From positions 1 through 64,000 of the forward strand of contig NZ_JACARO010000042.1 in NCBI RefSeq assembly GCF_013386585.1: 64,000 nt of DNA. Direction: 5' to 3'. A program made the translations under genes and the position numbers. Below, one piece after another: positions 50,481-59,565 of the stretch. This stretch comes from Pseudomonas sp. P7548. GTDB lineage: Bacteria; Pseudomonadota; Gammaproteobacteria; Pseudomonadales; Pseudomonadaceae. Under the pieces are notes generated by a model. The model made no database searches. It had not been told where the DNA came from and saw only the letters and a program-made list of their open reading frames with translations. Numbering within the stretch: the first letter of the stretch is position 1; each line of letters opens with the position of its first letter.

Positions 50481-51542
50481 ATGATTCACCGTCTTGCCCA
50501 GGTTTTCAGTGATTCGAACAGCCAGGTCCGTGGCAAATTATTCGGCATCTACGGCGTGCTGATCGCCCTCAACGTAGGCGCCTGGCTCTGGGCACTGGTG
50601 GCGTTTCACGCGCACCCGGTGTTGTTGGGCACCGCCCTGCTCGCCTACAGCTTCGGCCTGCGCCACGCGGTAGACGCCGACCACATCGCCGCCATCGACA
50701 ACGCCACCCGCAAGCTGATGCAAGAGCAAAAACGCCCGGTGGCGGTAGGGTTCTTTTTCTCCCTGGGGCATTCTTCGGTGGTGGTGCTGGCGTCTATCGC
50801 CGTGGCCTTTACGGCGGCGACCCTCAAGGATCATTTCGAAGCGTTCAAGGCCGTGGGTGGTGTGATCGGCACCTCGGTCTCGGCGCTGTTTTTGCTGGTG
50901 ATCGCGCTGATGAACCTGGTGATCCTGCGCTCGATCTACCAGGCCTGGCGCCATGTGCGCCAGGGTGGCGTGTACGTAGAGGATGACTTCAACCTGCTGC
51001 TGGCCGACCGGGGGTTCATGGCGCGGATCTTTCGCCCGTTGTTCCGCCTGATCAGCCGCAGCTGGCACCTGTACCCGCTGGGGTTCCTGTTTGGCCTGGG
51101 GTTTGACACCGCCACCGAAATCGCCTTGCTGGGCATCTCCGCCACGCAGGCGGCGCAAGGGTTGTCGCCGTGGTCGATCATGGTGTTCCCGCTGCTATTC
51201 AGCGCCGGCATGTCCCTGGTGGACACCCTGGACGGGCACCTGATGCTGGGGGCTTATGGCTGGGCGTACATGAAGCCGATCCGCAAGATTTACTACAACA
51301 TGAGCATTACCCTGGTGTCGGTGGTGGTGGCCGTGGTCATCGGCAGCATCGAGGCGCTGGGGCTGATCTCGGACCAGTTGGAACTCAAGGGTGGCTTCTG
51401 GGCGTTTATCGGCAGCCTGAATGACAGCTTCGGGCTGCTTGGGTACATCATCATCGGGATTTTTGTGGTGAGCTGGGGGGCATCGGTGTTGCTGTATCGG
51501 CTCAAGCGGTATGACCAGCTTGAGACCCGTCACCCTTTGTGA
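50481..51542 (+). CDS. HoxN/HupN/NixA family nickel/cobalt transporter
   Basis: 353 residues with eight transmembrane helices. The NiCoT signature 'RHAVDADHIAAIDN' (helix 2) is complete, along with 'LGFDTATEIALL' and 'FSAGMSLVDTLDGHLM'. These permeases import Ni(II) or Co(II) with high affinity in the inner membrane. No urease, hydrogenase or cobalamin gene is in the window. An AGGG site precedes ATG 50481. A REP pair follows. Confidence 0.92.
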   Translation: MIHRLAQVFSDSNSQVRGKLFGIYGVLIALNVGAWLWALVAFHAHPVLLGTALLAYSFGLRHAVDADHIAAIDNATRKLMQEQKRPVAVGFFFSLGHSSVVVLASIAVAFTAATLKDHFEAFKAVGGVIGTSVSALFLLVIALMNLVILRSIYQAWRHVRQGGVYVEDDFNLLLADRGFMARIFRPLFRLISRSWHLYPLGFLFGLGFDTATEIALLGISATQAAQGLSPWSIMVFPLLFSAGMSLVDTLDGHLMLGAYGWAYMKPIRKIYYNMSITLVSVVVAVVIGSIEALGLISDQLELKGGFWAFIGSLNDSFGLLGYIIIGIFVVSWGASVLLYRLKRYDQLETRHPL

Positions 51543-51560
51543 TGCGGTGCCTGGGATGAC

Positions 51561-51629
51561 GCTGCGCGAGGCAAGCCCGCTCACTACAACAGCACCGTTT
51601 GTAGTGAGCGGGCTTGCCCCGCGCCGCGT
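51561..51629. repeat. REP/REPIN inverted pair, GTAGTGAGCGGG class
   Basis: Here the two units are arranged with the conserved GTAGTGAG ends facing inwards (left ...CCCGCTCACTACA, right TGTAGTGAGCGGG...), only 11 bases apart. It sits between the convergent nickel transporter and siderophore receptor genes. Confidence 0.88.
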
Positions 51630-51650
51630 CGCCCCAAACACCAGGAAGCG

Positions 51651-54086
51651 TTAGAAGTCGACAGTAGCCGAAACCTTGAGCGTGCGCGGCTCCCCCTGGG
51701 TCAGGTAGTTATTGGCCGTCGAAGCCGAGGCCCAGTACGCCTTGTTCGCCACGTTCTCAAGGTTGGCGCGCAGGGTGATGGTCTTGTCGTCGGCCTTGAA
51801 GCCATAACGCGCGCCGAGGTCGACGCGGGTCCAGGCCGGGATGTCCAGGGTGTTGGCGGCATTCACGTACTCCCCCCCGGTGCGCAACAGGCGTGCGCTG
51901 ACGGCCGCACCCTGAATACCCGGCACGTCCCAGTCAGCCCCCACGTTGAACTGATAACGCGGCACACCGGCCACACGATTGCCGTCGGTCAGGCCGTTGG
52001 AGGTGTTCTGCTGTTCGGTGTGCATCCAGGTCGCACCGGTCAACAAGCGCAAGCCATCAATCGGCTCGCCGAACACATTCAGCTCCACGCCTTTGTTGAT
52101 TTGCAGGCCATCGACGCTGAACGTATCCAGACTATTGCCCGGCAAACGCGAGGTGGCGTTGTTCGGTTGCTCGATTCGATACACCCCGAGCGTCGCTCCG
52201 TAACTGTCCCAATCCAGCTTGACCCCGGCTTCGGTCTGCTTGCTGCGCTTGGGTGCGAAGGTGACGTTGGGGTTGGTCACACCCGTAGACGGCGACGTCG
52301 GCCCCTGGGCCAGCCCCTCGATGCGGTTGGCGTAGAACGACACGTGCTCCCATGGCTTGAGCACCAGGCCGTACACCGGCGTAGTGATCGACTTGTCGTA
52401 GTTGGCGTTGCGCGCACCGGTGGTGGTGTTCCACGCGTCCACTTCGATGGTCTGGCGGCGCACGCCCACGGTCAGCAGGACGCGGTCATCGAGAAAGCCC
52501 AGGGTGTCGGAGGCGGCGGCGCTCTTGATGCGATTCTTGCCGACCACCCGTGGGTCATGGATGTCACTGCCGAAGTAGGTCACGGTGGGGCGCGGGATCT
52601 GGGTCGGGTTGTAGAGGTTGCCGGGCTTGCGGTTGGCCTGGGTGATCGCCTCGAACGCCGAACGCTGCTCACCCCAGATGCCCGACAAACCGAGGTTCAT
52701 CTGATGGGTCACCGGCCCGGTGTCGAAGTGTCCATTCAACCCGGCCATCGCGCTCTTGTTGTCTTCATCGTGGGGTGAATAGAGGAAACCCACGCGCCCG
52801 CTGCCATCGTTGCCCACGTAGAGCGACGAATACTCGCCGTTCTCCCGCGTATGCTTGGCACCGCCGCCCACGTAGGCCGTCCAGTTGTCAGTGAGGTCGT
52901 ACTCGGCGTTGAACATGCCGTAGGTGTCTTCCAGCTCCGACCAGCTCCAGTCCTGGGCGTAGTTGTGCTTGGCCGAAGGCGCCTTGGGCACTTGGGTGCC
53001 GGTGGGGTACACCACGGCGCGGCCGTTGTTGATGCGTTCTTTCTGGTAGCCGAAATCGGTGGACACCCGCAGCCGATCGCCACGGTAGTCCAGGGCAATG
53101 GCCACCAGCTGCGAGCTTTTGTTTTCATCGTCGATGGCCGTGTCGCCTCCGTGCCTGGCCAAGTTGACCCGCGCACCGAAGCGGTTGTCTTCACCGAAAC
53201 GCTGGCCCAGGTCGAGGTGGCCACCGGTCTGGCCGTCGCTGGCGTAGTCGAGGCTGACGCTGCGGGTTGGCGTGTCTTCGGCGCGCTTGGGCACCAGGTT
53301 GACGCTGCCGCCGATGCCCGTGCCGGCCGGCGACACGCCGTTGACGAAGGCGTTGGGCCCCTTGAACAACTCCACGCGCTCCAGGGCTTCGGTGGTGATG
53401 ATCTGCCGAGGCAGCACGCCGTAAAGGCCATTGAAGGCAATGTCATCGGTGTTCAGCGGCAAGCCGCGAATGATGAACATCTGGGAGAAGTTGCCGAACC
53501 CCGAGGACTGACGCACCGACGCATCGTTGAGCAACACATCGCCCACGGTGCGGGCCTGCTGGTCGGCGATGGTCTTGGCGGTGTAGCTGACCACGCTGAA
53601 CGGCACATCATTGATCGAACGATTGCCCAGCACACCCAGGCGTGCCGTGCGCGCCACCTGGCCGCCGCCGTAGGTGTCCGCCTGTGCCCCGCCCGCCTCG
53701 CCGCTGATGGTGGTCGCGCCCAGTTGCACGGCCGCGCCACTGGCCTCGGGCACCACCGTGTAACCCTGGGTACCGGTGCTCTGCAAGGTGTAGCCGCTGC
53801 CTTGCAGCAAGTGCAGCAACCCCGACTGCGCGGTGAAGTCGCCTTGCAGCCCGGCGCTCTGCTGGTCATTGAGCAGCGTGGAGTCAAACGACAACGGCAC
53901 CCCGGACAGCGCCGCGAACTGCGCCAGTACATTACCCAATGGCCCCGGCGCGACGGTGTAGCTGCGTGCCGCGCGGGTGGAAGCGGCCTCGGCGGCCAGC
54001 GCGCTGTGCAACGGTGCGATGGCCGCCAGGGCAACAGCCAGGCTCAAGGCTTTCAAGGGGCGAATGGGGTGCGGGGTGGCGGTCAT
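51651..54086 (-). CDS. TonB-dependent siderophore receptor with N-terminal STN domain
   Basis: 811 residues. The signal peptide ends 'HSALA'. An STN signalling domain (about 45-120, 'APGPLGNVLAQFAALSGVPLSFD') is followed by a plug domain ('NDVPFSVVSYTAKTIADQQARTVGDVLL') and a 22-strand barrel ending in a terminal Phe ('TVDF'). Proteins with STN contact a FecR-type anti-sigma factor to switch on their own transcription. ATG 54086 is chosen because AGGA lies 6 bases ahead of it. The gene is downstream of and on the same strand as the fecI/fecR pair. It probably imports a foreign siderophore, whose identity is unknown. Confidence 0.92.
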   Translation of the reverse strand: MTATPHPIRPLKALSLAVALAAIAPLHSALAAEAASTRAARSYTVAPGPLGNVLAQFAALSGVPLSFDSTLLNDQQSAGLQGDFTAQSGLLHLLQGSGYTLQSTGTQGYTVVPEASGAAVQLGATTISGEAGGAQADTYGGGQVARTARLGVLGNRSINDVPFSVVSYTAKTIADQQARTVGDVLLNDASVRQSSGFGNFSQMFIIRGLPLNTDDIAFNGLYGVLPRQIITTEALERVELFKGPNAFVNGVSPAGTGIGGSVNLVPKRAEDTPTRSVSLDYASDGQTGGHLDLGQRFGEDNRFGARVNLARHGGDTAIDDENKSSQLVAIALDYRGDRLRVSTDFGYQKERINNGRAVVYPTGTQVPKAPSAKHNYAQDWSWSELEDTYGMFNAEYDLTDNWTAYVGGGAKHTRENGEYSSLYVGNDGSGRVGFLYSPHDEDNKSAMAGLNGHFDTGPVTHQMNLGLSGIWGEQRSAFEAITQANRKPGNLYNPTQIPRPTVTYFGSDIHDPRVVGKNRIKSAAASDTLGFLDDRVLLTVGVRRQTIEVDAWNTTTGARNANYDKSITTPVYGLVLKPWEHVSFYANRIEGLAQGPTSPSTGVTNPNVTFAPKRSKQTEAGVKLDWDSYGATLGVYRIEQPNNATSRLPGNSLDTFSVDGLQINKGVELNVFGEPIDGLRLLTGATWMHTEQQNTSNGLTDGNRVAGVPRYQFNVGADWDVPGIQGAAVSARLLRTGGEYVNAANTLDIPAWTRVDLGARYGFKADDKTITLRANLENVANKAYWASASTANNYLTQGEPRTLKVSATVDF

Positions 54087-54177
54087 GGGCATTCCTGTCG
54101 GCGCGGTGCAAAGGTGAGGGTTATTCCCCTACACCGGGCGACAACGAAAAAGGTCTCAGCGAACAGTGAAAAAAAAT

Positions 54178-55131
54178 TCAGCGCGGCTCAACGGTGACCC
54201 AGTAGCCGGTCAGGCTGCTGACCTTCACCGGCAGGGTTTCCTGCAGCAAACGCAGGCTGGCGTCGGTGTCGCGCAACGGGAACGCGCCGGAAACGGTCAA
54301 GCCCGCCACACGTTCATGGCAGCGCAACACACCGGGGCGGTAGCGGCCCAGTTCGTCGAGCAGATCCGCCAGGCGCATGTGCTGGGCCAGCAGCATGCCG
54401 TTCTCCCAGGTGGTCGCGCTGACCGCCAACGGTTCCACCGCCGCCACACGGTCGCGGCCAAACGCGCTCTGTTCACCGGCCTTGAGGATCACCCCACGGC
54501 TGGCTTGTTCCGGCAGCATTTCCACGGCCCCCTCAAGCACGGCGACGTGACTGCTCTGCTCACCCACGCGCACGCTGAAATGCGTCCCCAGGGCGCGGGC
54601 GGTGCCGTGGCGGGTCTGCACGATAAACGGGCGATGTATCGGCGCAGGGTCTTTGGCGGTGGTAATCATCACCTCGCCTTGCAACAGCTCGATGCGTCGC
54701 ACCTGGTCGGTGAAGGCGATATTCAAGGAACTGTTGGTGTTGATCAGCAGCTGTGTGCCGTCGGGCAAGGTGAGGGGGCGCTGTTCGCCGATGGCCGTGT
54801 GCTGGTCGGCCGTCCAGGCTTGCCAGGGTTTGTGCTGGTACGCCAGCCATGTCGCCGGGCCCGCCAGCAGCAACAGCCCGAGCGCCTGGCGCCGGCCCAG
54901 GGATTGTTTGCGACCGATGCGCTTGAGGGTCTCACCGGCGATGGCCCCCGGCACGCTGTTGAAGTCGCCCAATATCGCTTCCGCGCGCTGCCAGGCTTGC
55001 GCGTGCTGGGCACTGCGGCCCTGCCATTGGGCCACGGCGCGGCGGTCTTCGTCGGTGGCGATGCCGGACTGCAGTTGCACCATCCAGTCGGCGGCTTCGC
55101 CGAGGATCTGCGGGTCGATGGACGGGTTCAT
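54178..55131 (-). CDS. fecR: FecR family anti-sigma/sigma regulator
   Basis: 317 residues. An N-terminal cytoplasmic DUF4880 domain ('EAADWMVQLQSGIATDEDRRAVAQWQ') is followed by one transmembrane helix (about 85-100, 'RRQALGLLLLAGPATWLAYQ') and a FecR periplasmic domain ('LPDGTQLLINTNSSLNIAF', 'VLEGAVEML'). It transmits the siderophore-receptor signal to the sigma factor. Its start overlaps the sigma gene by 4 bases (ATGA), so translation is coupled. Confidence 0.92.
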   Translation of the reverse strand: MNPSIDPQILGEAADWMVQLQSGIATDEDRRAVAQWQGRSAQHAQAWQRAEAILGDFNSVPGAIAGETLKRIGRKQSLGRRQALGLLLLAGPATWLAYQHKPWQAWTADQHTAIGEQRPLTLPDGTQLLINTNSSLNIAFTDQVRRIELLQGEVMITTAKDPAPIHRPFIVQTRHGTARALGTHFSVRVGEQSSHVAVLEGAVEMLPEQASRGVILKAGEQSAFGRDRVAAVEPLAVSATTWENGMLLAQHMRLADLLDELGRYRPGVLRCHERVAGLTVSGAFPLRDTDASLRLLQETLPVKVSSLTGYWVTVEPR

Positions 55132-55625
55132 GCCACGCTCAGGCACGCGAGGAAGGCATCGCGCATGTAGCGCTTGACCGAGGCCAGCGACACCTTCAGC
55201 TCATCGGCGATCTGCGGGTAGGTCAGGCCATCGATCTGCGACAACAGGAACGCCTGGCGGGTTTTCTCGGGCAAATCGCGCAGCATGGCTTCGATGCGGT
55301 ACAGCGCCTCAAGGATCAGCCAGCGGGTTTCCGGCGACGGGACGTGCTGCTCCGGCAGATGGGCGATGGTTTCCAGATAAGCGCGCTCGACTTCCTGGCG
55401 GCGCCAGCTGTCGATCATCAGGCCCTTGGCGATATGGGTGAGCAAGGCGCGCGGCTCGCTGCCATACCCTGCGGGGTTCTGGCGCGTGAGCAAGCGCATG
55501 AAGGTGTCATGGGCCAGGTCGGCTGCATCACTGGCGTTGCCCAGCTTGCGGTCGAGCCAGCGGTACAACCATCCGTGGTGTTCGCAGTACAGCGCCTGGA
55601 GCGGCAGATGGAGCGAAGACGACAT
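55128..55625 (-). CDS. fecI: FecI-type ECF sigma factor
   Basis: 165 residues. Region 2 is 'ASDAADLAHDTFMRLL', and region 4 has 'LPEKTRQAFLLSQIDGLTYPQIADELKVSLASVKRYM'. It is of the iron-starvation FecI/FpvI group and should direct transcription of the downstream receptor gene. ATG 55625 is preferred to GTG 55634 because GGGTGA is well spaced from it. Its promoter region is shared with the divergent DUF1624 gene; Fur control is expected, but no clear Fur box was seen. Confidence 0.92.
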   Translation of the reverse strand: MSSSLHLPLQALYCEHHGWLYRWLDRKLGNASDAADLAHDTFMRLLTRQNPAGYGSEPRALLTHIAKGLMIDSWRRQEVERAYLETIAHLPEQHVPSPETRWLILEALYRIEAMLRDLPEKTRQAFLLSQIDGLTYPQIADELKVSLASVKRYMRDAFLACLSVA

Positions 55626-55754
55626 GCAGATCACCCGGAATCCGGAAGTAATTAAGAATTGATCGCATTCTAATCGCAGCCACAGAGACCGGCAACGCGT
55701 TAATTAATGTTATAGGATAACGCCAATTTTTCGCCTGACCTGTGACCCTCGCCC

Positions 55755-56909
55755 ATGACCGACGCTGTCCCCCTGCGCCAACGCCTGCTTTCCATCGACG
55801 CCCTGCGTGGCCTGGTGATCCTGTTCATGTTGCTGGACCACGTGCGCGAAACCTTCCTGCTGCACCGCCAGGTCAGCGACCCGATGAACATCGACAGCAC
55901 CGAACCGGCCCTGTTTGTCAGCCGCACCCTCGCCCACCTGTGCGCGCCGGTGTTCGTGCTGCTCACTGGCTTGTCGGCGTGGTTGTACGGCCAGAAATAC
56001 CAGGGCCGCCAGGCTGTATCGGCATTCCTGTTCAAGCGCGGTCTGTTTTTGGTGGTGCTGGAATTCACCCTGGTCAACTTCGCCTGGACCTTCCAACTGC
56101 CGCCGAGCGTGATCTACCTGCAAGTGATCTGGGCCATCGGCGTAAGCATGCTCGCCCTTGCCGCCCTGGTATGGCTGCCAAGGTCGCTGTTGATTGGGTT
56201 GGCGTTGCTCATCATCGCTGGCCACAACCTGCTGGATGGCGTGCACTTCGCGCCCGGCTCGGCCCTGCAAAACCTGTGGGCGATCCTGCATGAGCGCAGC
56301 TGGATCGAAGTCGGCGATTCGCTGCGCCTGCGCACCACCTACCCGGTAATGCCGTGGATCGGCGTAATTGCCCTGGGTTACGGCCTGGGTCCGTGGTTTG
56401 CCAATGGCCTGCAGCCAGCGAGGCGTCAGCGTTATCTGCTGCTGGCGGGTGTGGGGGCGCTGATCGGGTTTGCCGTGGTGCGAACACTCAATGGCTACGG
56501 TGAAAAGCCCTGGCAGAGCTACGACAGTGGCGTGCAGACGCTGATGAGTGTTTTCAACGTGACCAAGTACCCGCCTTCACTGTTGTTCCTGGCGATGACC
56601 TTGGGCGTGGGTCTGCTGCTGTTGCTGGCCTTTGAGCGCGCGGGGCACAAACGCTGGATCGCCCTGCTGGCCACCTTTGGCGCCGCGCCGATGTTCTTTT
56701 ATCTGCTGCACCTGTATGTGCTGAAAATCCTGTATGTCGCGTGCGTGGCGTTGTTTGGCCTCAATCACGGCACCTACTTCGGCTTCGACAGCATCGGCGC
56801 CGTGTGGCTGGTGGCGCTGCTGCTACCGCTGGCGCTGTATCCGCCCGTGCGCTGGTTTGCCGGGCTCAAGGCACGCCGCCGCGACCTGGCTTGGCTCAAA
56901 TACCTGTAA
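55755..56909 (+). CDS. DUF1624/heparan-alpha-glucosaminide acetyltransferase-like membrane protein
   Basis: 384 residues with about ten transmembrane helices. The start 'RLLSIDALRGLVILFMLLDHVRE' with the conserved D-x-x-R-G and His is the signature of the DUF1624/HGSNAT catalytic group, transmembrane acyltransferases related to the OafA superfamily. It may acylate a cell-envelope sugar. It is divergent from the ECF sigma gene and convergent with a LysE-type exporter. Confidence 0.8.
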   Translation: MTDAVPLRQRLLSIDALRGLVILFMLLDHVRETFLLHRQVSDPMNIDSTEPALFVSRTLAHLCAPVFVLLTGLSAWLYGQKYQGRQAVSAFLFKRGLFLVVLEFTLVNFAWTFQLPPSVIYLQVIWAIGVSMLALAALVWLPRSLLIGLALLIIAGHNLLDGVHFAPGSALQNLWAILHERSWIEVGDSLRLRTTYPVMPWIGVIALGYGLGPWFANGLQPARRQRYLLLAGVGALIGFAVVRTLNGYGEKPWQSYDSGVQTLMSVFNVTKYPPSLLFLAMTLGVGLLLLLAFERAGHKRWIALLATFGAAPMFFYLLHLYVLKILYVACVALFGLNHGTYFGFDSIGAVWLVALLLPLALYPPVRWFAGLKARRRDLAWLKYL

Positions 56910-56912
56910 CGC

Positions 56913-57515
56913 CTACACGATGTGCACATAAAACGCGTGAAACATGAAGTACGCGCACACCGCCAACGCAATCCCCATGCACCGGTTGAACACGGTGAAC
57001 GCCGAAGTACCGTTGATACGCCGCCCCAGCCCAGCCCCGAGCAGTGCGTACACCCACGGCGCACCAAACGCGCCAAAGGCCAGCACCGCCGACACCAGCG
57101 CAATCGACACGCCGGTGATGTGTGCTGCCGGCAGCATCACACTGGTGATCGGCAGCACCGCCATGATGCCCTTGGGATTGAGCAACTGGATCACCAACCC
57201 GTTCCAGAACGTCAGGGTCTTGGTCGGCGCCGTTGACGCCGCCTCATCCACCACCGTGCGCGCAGTGAACACCTGGTACGCGAGGTACAGCGTGTACACG
57301 CCGCCCACCAACGAGATGTAGGGCAGCGCCGCCTGGGAGATGATCGCTTCGCCGGTGTAGCCAAACAGCACGAACAACACCAGCATCGCGCAGCCCACGC
57401 CGATGAAAAACCCGGTGGAACGACGGAACTGGCCGGTAAGCCCGGCATTAAGGCCCATGAAATTCACCGGGCCGGGGCTGTACATGACGCTGAATGCGTA
57501 GAGAAAAATGTCCAT
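56913..57515 (-). CDS. LysE family translocator
   Basis: 200 residues with six transmembrane helices. The family signature 'YSPGPVNFMGLNAGLTGQFRRSTGF' lies near the N-terminus, followed by 'GVYTLYLAYQVF' and 'NGLVIQLLNPKGIMAVLPI'. LysE/RhtB proteins export amino acids or related compounds. It is divergent from the diguanylate cyclase gene. Confidence 0.9.
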   Translation of the reverse strand: MDIFLYAFSVMYSPGPVNFMGLNAGLTGQFRRSTGFFIGVGCAMLVLFVLFGYTGEAIISQAALPYISLVGGVYTLYLAYQVFTARTVVDEAASTAPTKTLTFWNGLVIQLLNPKGIMAVLPITSVMLPAAHITGVSIALVSAVLAFGAFGAPWVYALLGAGLGRRINGTSAFTVFNRCMGIALAVCAYFMFHAFYVHIV

Positions 57516-57682
57516 GGAAAACCTGCAGTAGAGGGAATGCAGCGAGTCTACTGAGGGCTGCCATGGGGGTTCTTGTACGTTCGTAGGTCGGCACGGCAGT
57601 GGGTGGGCCTACGAATCGCAACTGGCACCGGGGCTGAGATTACGCCTACCATGTAATGACACCTAGCCTGTGAACGTGCCCA

Positions 57683-59326
57683 ATGCTCAAAGCCAGTCTG
57701 CGTACTCACCTGACCCTGTGGTTTGCCGGTTTATCGGTGCTCACTCTGCTGATCGTGGGCTTTTACGTAGGCCATATCGCCACTGAACAGGTGAAGCAGG
57801 CCAGCGGCAACGCGCTGCTCAGCACCGCCCGTTCCAGCGCGGCACTGCTGGCGGTGCAGTTGCGTGAGCGGCAGCTGGAAGTGTCGTTGCTGAGCAAGGC
57901 GCCACTGTTCCGCCAGGGCAACCTGGATGCACCGGACATCATGACCTTGATGGAGTTGCGCACCCAGTCACGCGCCGAGTACGCGTGGATGGGCGTAGCG
58001 GACGCCGAGGGCCGTGTGCGCCAGGCGGTGAAGGGGTTGCTGGTCAATCAGTCGGTGCAGCAACGCCCGTGGTTCCAGGCGGGCATGCGCGGTGAGTACA
58101 CCGGTGATCCCCACGAAGCCGTGCTGCTGGCCAAGCTGTTGCCGAGTGCGGCCAAGGGTGAGCCGTTGCGCTTTATCGACTTTGCCGCGCCGATCCGCAA
58201 CGCCAAGGGTGAAACCATCGGCGTGCTCGGTGCCCACGCGCACTGGCGCTGGGTGACCCAGATCGTCGATGCGGCGGTGATGCAAAAGGACGCCGCGCCC
58301 AACCTGCAAGCACTGATCATCGACTTCGACGGCAAGGTGCTCTACCCCGAGATCCTCGCGGGCGAGCAAATGCCCCAGGCCAATCTGCACTCGCCTACCG
58401 GCTGGACCACCGGCAACGGCTACGTGAGTGCCTCGGTGGCGGTGCCGAGCCCGTCCAATGCCAACCTGTCGTGGTACATCGTGGTCCGCCAGCCGCTGGA
58501 CATCGCCCTGCAACCGGCACGGGTGCTGTTGTACAAATTGCTGATCCTGGGCGTGCTCGCCGCCCTCGTGTTCGGCCTGGTGGCGTACTACCTGGCACTG
58601 ACCCTGAGCCGGCCGATCGAACGCCTGGCCAAGTCCGCCAAGCTTGTGCAGGAACAGCAGCCCGGGGCGGTGTTTTCCCAGGAGCATCCGGTGCTGGAAA
58701 TCGCCCAGCTGGGGCAGTCCATCAGCCGCATGACTCAATCGTTGCTTAGCAAGGAACGTGAGTTGCAGGAAGCCAATGCGTCCCTTGAAGCGACGGTCGC
58801 CCAACGCACGGCCGACCTCACCCAGGCCAACGCTGACCTGTTGAAACTGGCGACTCACGACGCGCTGACCGGGGTCTACAACCGCCGTCGCTTCGATGAA
58901 AAACTCGCCGAAAACAGTCTGTTGTTCCAGCGCACCGGGCGCACCTTCGCCCTGCTGTTGATCGACGCCGACTACTTCAAACGGGTCAACGATACCTACG
59001 GGCACGCTGTGGGTGACGACGTACTCTGCCAGCTCGCTGCCCTGATCGAAAGCACCACCCGCGCCACCGACTTTGTCGCGCGTTACGGCGGTGAGGAGTT
59101 CGCGGTGCTGCTACCCGAAGTCGAAGAACCGGACAGCCCCGAAGTAGTCGCCGAAAAAATCCGCGCCGCCGTGGCCGCCGCCCAATTCCCCACGGTGGGC
59201 CATGTGACGGTGAGCATTGGCGTGGGCGTGGCCGAGCCGTCGGACCGCGACTCCTCGGCACTGCTCAAGCGCGCCGACATGCAGCTCTACCAGGCCAAGG
59301 GTGCGGGCAGGAACCGGGTGGCGTAA
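57683..59326 (+). CDS. Membrane diguanylate cyclase, Cache-HAMP-GGDEF
   Basis: 547 residues. There is a first transmembrane helix (8-30), a periplasmic double Cache sensor (about 35-270), a second helix (about 280-305), a HAMP domain, a coiled coil, and a GGDEF domain. The active site is GGEEF, with 'HDALTGVYNRRRFDE' and 'DADYFKRVNDTYGHAVGDDVL'. An RATD inhibitory site lies five residues before GGEEF, so it should make c-di-GMP with product inhibition. The Cache domain suggests sensing of a small extracellular ligand. The start ATG has no strong ribosome site. Confidence 0.92.
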   Translation: MLKASLRTHLTLWFAGLSVLTLLIVGFYVGHIATEQVKQASGNALLSTARSSAALLAVQLRERQLEVSLLSKAPLFRQGNLDAPDIMTLMELRTQSRAEYAWMGVADAEGRVRQAVKGLLVNQSVQQRPWFQAGMRGEYTGDPHEAVLLAKLLPSAAKGEPLRFIDFAAPIRNAKGETIGVLGAHAHWRWVTQIVDAAVMQKDAAPNLQALIIDFDGKVLYPEILAGEQMPQANLHSPTGWTTGNGYVSASVAVPSPSNANLSWYIVVRQPLDIALQPARVLLYKLLILGVLAALVFGLVAYYLALTLSRPIERLAKSAKLVQEQQPGAVFSQEHPVLEIAQLGQSISRMTQSLLSKERELQEANASLEATVAQRTADLTQANADLLKLATHDALTGVYNRRRFDEKLAENSLLFQRTGRTFALLLIDADYFKRVNDTYGHAVGDDVLCQLAALIESTTRATDFVARYGGEEFAVLLPEVEEPDSPEVVAEKIRAAVAAAQFPTVGHVTVSIGVGVAEPSDRDSSALLKRADMQLYQAKGAGRNRVA

Positions 59327-59357
59327 ACCTTGGGTTTTGCTTATCACTGAAATATCC

Positions 59358-59390
59358 GCCAGCGTCTGTATCCGCTGGCAGGGGCTTTTC
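59358..59390 (+). terminator. Probable terminator after the diguanylate cyclase
   Basis: Perfect seven-base arms GCCAGCG and CGCTGGC around TCTGTATC are followed shortly by a short T tract. It lies 31 bases after the stop codon and before the small membrane peptide gene. Confidence 0.5.
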
Positions 59391-59426
59391 ATAATCGTGC
59401 TTCCTTAACACCTCAGGAAGCACACC

Positions 59427-59537
59427 ATGCACCCATTGACGATAGTGCTGGCGCACGTTTTGGCACTGGCCCTCACTCTGCTTGGCGTGGGTTGCCTGGC
59501 GCTATTGCTGGCCTGTTTAGGTCGCCTGGTGTATTAA
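59427..59537 (+). CDS. 36-residue single-helix membrane peptide
   Basis: The frame reads MHPLTIVLAHVLALALTLLG at the N-terminus, then a Cys-containing hydrophobic run and the end 'CLGRLVY', with stop TAA. AGGAAG is 6 bases before ATG. One hydrophobic helix spans almost the whole peptide. It sits between the diguanylate cyclase terminator and the hypothetical gene at 59566, only 28 bases before the latter, so the two may form an operon. It is too short for reliable family assignment, but the ribosome site and composition support expression. Confidence 0.5.
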   Translation: MHPLTIVLAHVLALALTLLGVGCLALLLACLGRLVY

Positions 59538-59565
59538 CGGAGGCGGGTCTGAAAAGGGAAACGGG

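Noticed and set aside
54093..54177. An ECF sigma promoter immediately before the siderophore receptor gene.
   Set aside because: The short gap contains T-rich sequence on the coding strand, but no clear TAAAT-N16-CGT or FecI-type pair could be aligned with confidence.
55640..55680. A dyad GAATTGATCGCATTC upstream of the FecI-type sigma gene as a Fur box.
   Set aside because: It aligns poorly with the GATAATGATAATCATTATC consensus. Fur control is expected from family knowledge but is not visible.
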